This document shows positions 60,790 through 64,000 of a stretch of DNA of 64,000 bases, in pieces. Origin of the DNA: Blastococcus sp. CT_GayMR19 (GTDB taxonomy: Bacteria > Actinomycetota > Actinomycetes > Mycobacteriales > Geodermatophilaceae); the NCBI RefSeq assembly GCF_004570385.1, contig NZ_SPQL01000008.1:62001-126000 (forward strand), read 5' to 3'. The notes beneath the pieces were generated by a model. It was not told the origin of the DNA, did no database searches, and saw only the letters and a program-made list of their open reading frames with translations. Made by a program: the position numbers and the translations under genes. Every line of letters starts with the position of its first letter. Position 1 is the first letter of the stretch.

Positions 60790-61314
60790 ATGGGCCGGCG
60801 TCGGAAGGCCGGGAAATACCCGTACGACTACACCGACGGCGATGACCGCCGGTTCGCCGACAGTGGTGCCGCAGGCACGTTGCGGGTGCTACACGGCCCC
60901 GGACCCGGCATGGGCGTGACCGAGGGAGTGCTCTGCCGGGTCGAGGTGCTGGCCACGGACGGCCGCACGCTCGACGAGGCTGCGGCCGGCAGGTTTGGCA
61001 AGGAGCACCGGCTGCACGGAACCGCTCCCGGTGAACGGGTGACCGTCATGGTCTGGGGGCGCTACGCGGCCGACGACGGCTGCGCGTGCGGAGCCGCCGA
61101 CTGCGATTCCGTGCTGGACGAGCTGGCGACGACCCGGGACGTCGTACTCACCGGCGACCTCGGCGACGTCCTCCGGTTCGGTGTCGGGCCGGCGTGGGAT
61201 CAGGTGATCGCGATCGACACGGGCAACCTGGCTCCGGTCGCGAGCGATCCCGCTGCCTGCCGTTGGGGCGCCGGCGTGCGGCTCCGCGGCGCGCGTACGG
61301 CCGGCCAGCCGTAG
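60790..61314 (+). CDS. Orphan hypothetical protein
   Basis: A 174-residue protein I cannot assign. It begins MGRRRKAGKYPYDYTDGDDR and has VLCRVEVLATDGRTLDEAAA, GRYAADDGCACGAADCDSVL (three Cys close together, possibly metal-binding) and a C-terminal LRFGVGPAWDQVIAIDTGNL. The ATG at 60790 has GAGGTG upstream. It is divergent from the pRiA4b-like gene and just precedes the second SMP-30 gene. Composition is normal for the genome. Confidence 0.65.
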   Translation: MGRRRKAGKYPYDYTDGDDRRFADSGAAGTLRVLHGPGPGMGVTEGVLCRVEVLATDGRTLDEAAAGRFGKEHRLHGTAPGERVTVMVWGRYAADDGCACGAADCDSVLDELATTRDVVLTGDLGDVLRFGVGPAWDQVIAIDTGNLAPVASDPAACRWGAGVRLRGARTAGQP

Positions 61315-61382
61315 ACGGCAAGGGAAGACCTCCGTCCGCTCCGCGTCGTGGCGACCCGGAGGGACGGTTAGCGTCCCGAGCC

Positions 61383-62282
61383 ATGGGTGTTCGCGAATTC
61401 CGGACGGTGCTGGAGGGTGGCTCGTATTTCGAGGGCCCGCGGTGGCACGACGGCGCCTGGTGGGCGTCGGACTTCTACCGGCACACGGTCTCGCGGGTGG
61501 CGCCCGGCGACGGTGAGGACGTCGTACTCGAGGTGGAGCACCAGCCGTCGGGGCTCGGCTGGCTGCCCGACGGCTCGCTGCTCGTCGTCTCGACGAAGGA
61601 CCACCGCGTGCTGCGGTTCGCCGACGGCTCGGTGTCAACGCACGCCGACCTGTCCGACGTCTGCAGCGGGCACCTCAACGACATGGTGGTCGACGCGTCG
61701 GGGCGGGCGTTCGTGGGCGACTTCGGGTTCGACCTGATGGGCGGCGGGGCTCCGGCGTCGGCCTCGGTGAAGCGGGTGGACCCCGACGGCACGGTGACCG
61801 TGGTGGCTCGCGATCTGCGATTCCCGAACGGCTCGGTGATCACCCCGGACGGCGAGACGCTGATCGTCGGCGAGACGTGGGGAAACCGCTTCAGCGCGTT
61901 CGACATCGCCGCCGACGGTTCGCTGGGCAACCGGCGGGTGTGGGGCGCGTTCGGACCGGAGCCCGTGGGCTCCACCGTGGACGAGCTGCTGGGGCAGATC
62001 GTCGTCGCGCCGGACGGCTGCACGCTGGACGCCGAGGGGCACATCTGGGTGGCCGACGGGTTCGGGCGGCGGGCGCTGCGGGTGGCGCCGGGGGGCGCGA
62101 TCGTCGACGAGATCGCCGGGCCGGACGGAAGGGGCGTCTACGCCTGCGCGCTGGGTGGGGACGACGGCCGCCAGCTGCTGATGTGCTGCGCACCGGACTT
62201 CTACGAGCACACGCGGGCGCCGTTGCGCGAGGCCGTACTGGTGACGACGGAGGTCCAGGTCCCCCACACCGGCCTGCCGTGA
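61383..62282 (+). CDS. SMP-30/gluconolactonase family protein (paralogue 2)
   Basis: A 299-residue propeller nearly the same length as the copy at 43897. It shares EGGSYFEGPRWHDGAWWASD, QPSGLGWLPDGSLLV, GHLNDMVVDASGRAFVGDF and TVTVVARDLRFPNGSVITPD with one-to-few substitutions; metal-binding Glu, Asn and Asp are all kept. It probably hydrolyses a lactone. Its stop overlaps the GTG of the ARH-DSP fusion gene (GTGA), so the two enzymes are coupled in translation. Confidence 0.92.
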   Translation: MGVREFRTVLEGGSYFEGPRWHDGAWWASDFYRHTVSRVAPGDGEDVVLEVEHQPSGLGWLPDGSLLVVSTKDHRVLRFADGSVSTHADLSDVCSGHLNDMVVDASGRAFVGDFGFDLMGGGAPASASVKRVDPDGTVTVVARDLRFPNGSVITPDGETLIVGETWGNRFSAFDIAADGSLGNRRVWGAFGPEPVGSTVDELLGQIVVAPDGCTLDAEGHIWVADGFGRRALRVAPGGAIVDEIAGPDGRGVYACALGGDDGRQLLMCCAPDFYEHTRAPLREAVLVTTEVQVPHTGLP

Positions 62283-63682
62283 CCTCTCGCATGCACCGCT
62301 CGCACCGGGTGGCGGGTGCGCTGGTCGGCTCGGCGGTCGGAGATGCGCTGGGCGCGCCCTTCGAATTCGGCCCGGCCGGTCAGTTCACCGCGCGCTTCCC
62401 GGTGCCGGCGCGCGGCTCGTGGACGGAGATGTGCGGCGGTGGGTCGCTGGGGTGGGAGCCGGGCGAGTTCACCGACGACACCCAGCTGGCGCTGTTGGTG
62501 GCTGCGTCGCTGGTGGAGCGCGGCGGGCTGGACGAGGCGGACCTGTTCGACCGGTTCGTGCGCTGGGCAGCGGCGGATCCGCCGGACGTCGGCAGCCAGA
62601 CGCGAGCGGTGCTGACGTCCGGCCCTCCCTGGGACGTCGCGGCGGCCGAGCACTTCGGGTCGACCGGCCGGGCGGCCGGCAACGGCTCGCTGATGCGGAC
62701 GACACCGGCGGCAATCTGGTTCTCGCGGTTCGGCACCGAGACGACGATGGACGCCGCGCGCCGGCTCTCGGCACTGACCCACGGCGACCCGGCGGCCGGC
62801 GAGGGCTGCGCGATCTTCCACGAGCTGATGCGGGTGGCACTGGACGGCGAGGACCCGCTGGCGGCTGTTCCGTCGGCGCTGGACCTGGTGGCTGACGAGC
62901 ACCGAGACCGGTGGGCGGCGGTGCTGGCTGAGGACTGGACGCCGGCTGACGCCACGGAGTCGAACGGCGCCGTGTGGCCGACGCTTGGCTCCGCCGTGTG
63001 GGCGCTGCGGCACGGGAACGACTTCGCCGAGGTGATGCGGCTTGTCATCGACCTCGGCGGGGACACGGACACGGTGGCGTGCGTCGCCGGCGGGCTGGCC
63101 GGGGCGGTGTTCGGCATGGGCGGGATCCCGAGTCGGTGGGCATCGGTGGTTCACGGCCGGGTGCCGGGGCAGGGCGACAAGATGTGGCGCGTGGCCGACC
63201 TGCAGCAGCTCGCCACTGCGCTGGACGGGAAGCCGCTGCAGAGCTACGACCCCGGCGTGATCCCGCGGATCGGTCCGACGGAGGTGCTGCCGGGGATCTG
63301 GGCGGCCAACCTCGACGGGGCGCGGTACAGCGAGACCGACTTCGCGGTCATCTCCCTGTGCCGGCTGGGTGAGCCGTTCCCGCACGAGTTGCAGCGCATG
63401 GCCTACATCGCCGACAACGACCACAACAGCGACCTGGACGTCGTCCTGGAAGACGTCCTCGACGACATGGCGGCGCTACGGGCGGAGGGCCACCGGCTGC
63501 TAGTGCACTGCCACGGCGGAGCGTCGCGCACCGGCCTGGTGCTGCGGGCCTGGCTCATGCGGACGGACGGCATGTCGGCCGACGAGGCGACGACTCACGT
63601 CGCCGAGCGCTGGCCGCACCTGGGCCTCTGGAACGTCAGCTTCACCGACGCCCTAGAACGAATGCGCCTCCCTAGAGACTGA
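62279..63682 (+). CDS. ADP-ribosylglycohydrolase fused to dual-specificity phosphatase
   Basis: A 467-residue two-domain enzyme. Residues 6-310 form the ARH domain: GSAVGDALGAPFEFG, EFTDDTQLALLVA (metal Asp/Thr at 65-68), and LGGDTDTVACVAGGLAGAVF near 260. Residues about 320-465 are a dual-specificity phosphatase with LLVHCHGGASRTGLVLRAW: Cys411 and Arg417 make the CX5R loop. It could remove ADP-ribose from proteins or DNA and act on phospho-ADP-ribose or phosphoprotein. The GTG start overlaps the SMP-30 stop; an ATG at 62291 is an alternative. Confidence 0.92.
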   Translation: MTSRMHRSHRVAGALVGSAVGDALGAPFEFGPAGQFTARFPVPARGSWTEMCGGGSLGWEPGEFTDDTQLALLVAASLVERGGLDEADLFDRFVRWAAADPPDVGSQTRAVLTSGPPWDVAAAEHFGSTGRAAGNGSLMRTTPAAIWFSRFGTETTMDAARRLSALTHGDPAAGEGCAIFHELMRVALDGEDPLAAVPSALDLVADEHRDRWAAVLAEDWTPADATESNGAVWPTLGSAVWALRHGNDFAEVMRLVIDLGGDTDTVACVAGGLAGAVFGMGGIPSRWASVVHGRVPGQGDKMWRVADLQQLATALDGKPLQSYDPGVIPRIGPTEVLPGIWAANLDGARYSETDFAVISLCRLGEPFPHELQRMAYIADNDHNSDLDVVLEDVLDDMAALRAEGHRLLVHCHGGASRTGLVLRAWLMRTDGMSADEATTHVAERWPHLGLWNVSFTDALERMRLPRD

Positions 63683-63736
63683 CTCCCCTGACATCAGGGA
63701 TGCCAGCGGGGCCCACGACCACCTAACGCCAGCCAG

Positions 63737-64000
63737 CTAGCTGATGCGGCCGCGACGTTTGCGCTCTGCAAAAGCTTCATGCCGGAGGTGGTCAGCCTGC
63801 CCCTGGAAGGCCCGCCAGTCGCCAAGCATGTAGGTGCGTCGCCCTCTACCACCGGACTCGTGCACCTCGAAATCATGTTTGAGCAACTGGATGCGCTTCT
63901 CCACATCAACTATCGAGAGGCGGCCACCCAGCCGCTGAGAAATCCGGTATGCAGTCAACCGCTCGCCGCTATCCCGCAGGACCCGGTAAACCTCGTCGTG
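63737..64000 (-). CDS. Winged-helix-like protein, C-terminal part (truncated by window edge)
   Basis: The frame is open to the window end. HDEVYRVLRDSGERLTAYRI, SQRLGGRLSIVDVEKRIQLL and HESGGRGRRTYMLGDW look like a winged-helix domain; the end is basic (FAERKRRGRIS). Codon use is more AT-rich than in neighbours (AAATCATGTTTGAG on the plus strand). It may be a regulator or the DNA-binding end of a larger defence or mobile protein. It is convergent with the fusion gene. Confidence 0.55.
   Translation of the reverse strand, partial: HDEVYRVLRDSGERLTAYRISQRLGGRLSIVDVEKRIQLLKHDFEVHESGGRGRRTYMLGDWRAFQGQADHLRHEAFAERKRRGRIS

Noticed and set aside
35000-62000. A prophage or integrative element
   Set aside because: No integrase, transposase, structural gene, tRNA or att-like direct repeat was seen; the region is better called an accessory patch.

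Overview
The window is about 73 percent G+C, uses GTG starts freely, has many 4-bp stop/start overlaps and several leaderless-looking promoters. Its gene families (DUF2277, DUF6328, PGPGW, mycothiol-type DinB, ECF42 sigma, PhaC, a c-di-AMP riboswitch before NlpC/P60, ERCC4-Lsr2) point to an actinobacterium, most likely of the Geodermatophilaceae (Blastococcus, Geodermatophilus, Modestobacter). That placement is inference. No tRNA, rRNA, CRISPR array, transposase or phage structural gene was seen.

Region 1 (1-14.1 kb). The left edge holds the end of a TctA-like permease, then an MFS exporter, an SDR, a NYN/PIN-like protein, and a run of small membrane proteins (3.5-6.3 kb), the first behind a SigB/SigF-like promoter. 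A GT-C glycosyltransferase follows. A tightly overlapped trio (aldolase-fold protein, NDP-sugar SDR whose catalytic Tyr is Phe, GT2) and a complete FbpABC-type Fe(III) ABC transporter both read leftward, and each is preceded by a DtxR/IdeR-like box.

Region 2 (14.1-26 kb). Regulators and housekeeping: ElaA-type GNAT, MarR, TetR plus SRPBCC, an ECF42 sigma factor with its YCII partner, a PaaI-type thioesterase, DUF427, PadR plus a membrane protein, a helical DUF8129-type protein, a small zinc ribbon, and two tandem paralogous lipoproteins.

Region 3 (26-34.1 kb). A catabolic cluster: divergent from a PEP-mutase/isocitrate-lyase-family enzyme runs GntR-HyuA-HyuB-cysteine hydrolase, with two inverted copies of one GntR-like operator between them. 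The set fits an N-methylhydantoin/N-carbamoyl amino acid route. Two enoyl-CoA hydratases follow.

Region 4 (34.1-43.8 kb). Accessory, defence-like DNA centred on a 1957-residue DUF4011/SF1 helicase/endonuclease-fold/DUF3320 protein. Around it lie a DUF1707 gene with a nonsense codon, a DUF7669-DUF6884 gene with a frameshift, a Phd/RelE pair in which both genes carry a 1-nt deletion, an intact ERCC4-Lsr2 nuclease, and a VapBC pair whose toxin has an internal deletion.

Region 5 (43.9-57.7 kb). An SMP-30 lactonase, a DUF3048 lipoprotein, a MDMPI-type protein, PHA synthase, a c-di-AMP riboswitch with its NlpC/P60 hydrolase, a membrane-anchored HNH/excalibur nuclease, a GYD protein, a quinone oxidoreductase, a hydroxyacid dehydrogenase, a secreted ScyD-like protein behind a tiny coupled leader ORF, and a deletion scar fusing a membrane protein to the remains of a LuxR response regulator.

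Region 6 (57.8-64 kb). A second accessory patch: RHH/Doc toxin-antitoxin, DUF4253, a frameshifted pRiA4b ORF-3-like gene, an orphan gene, a second SMP-30 paralogue, an ADP-ribosylglycohydrolase/dual-specificity-phosphatase fusion, and the C-terminus of a winged-helix-like protein.

The strongest overall pattern is that essentially all small indels fall in the accessory patches while the long housekeeping genes are intact. This looks like decay of a defence/toxin island, though read-level checking is needed to exclude sequencing error.
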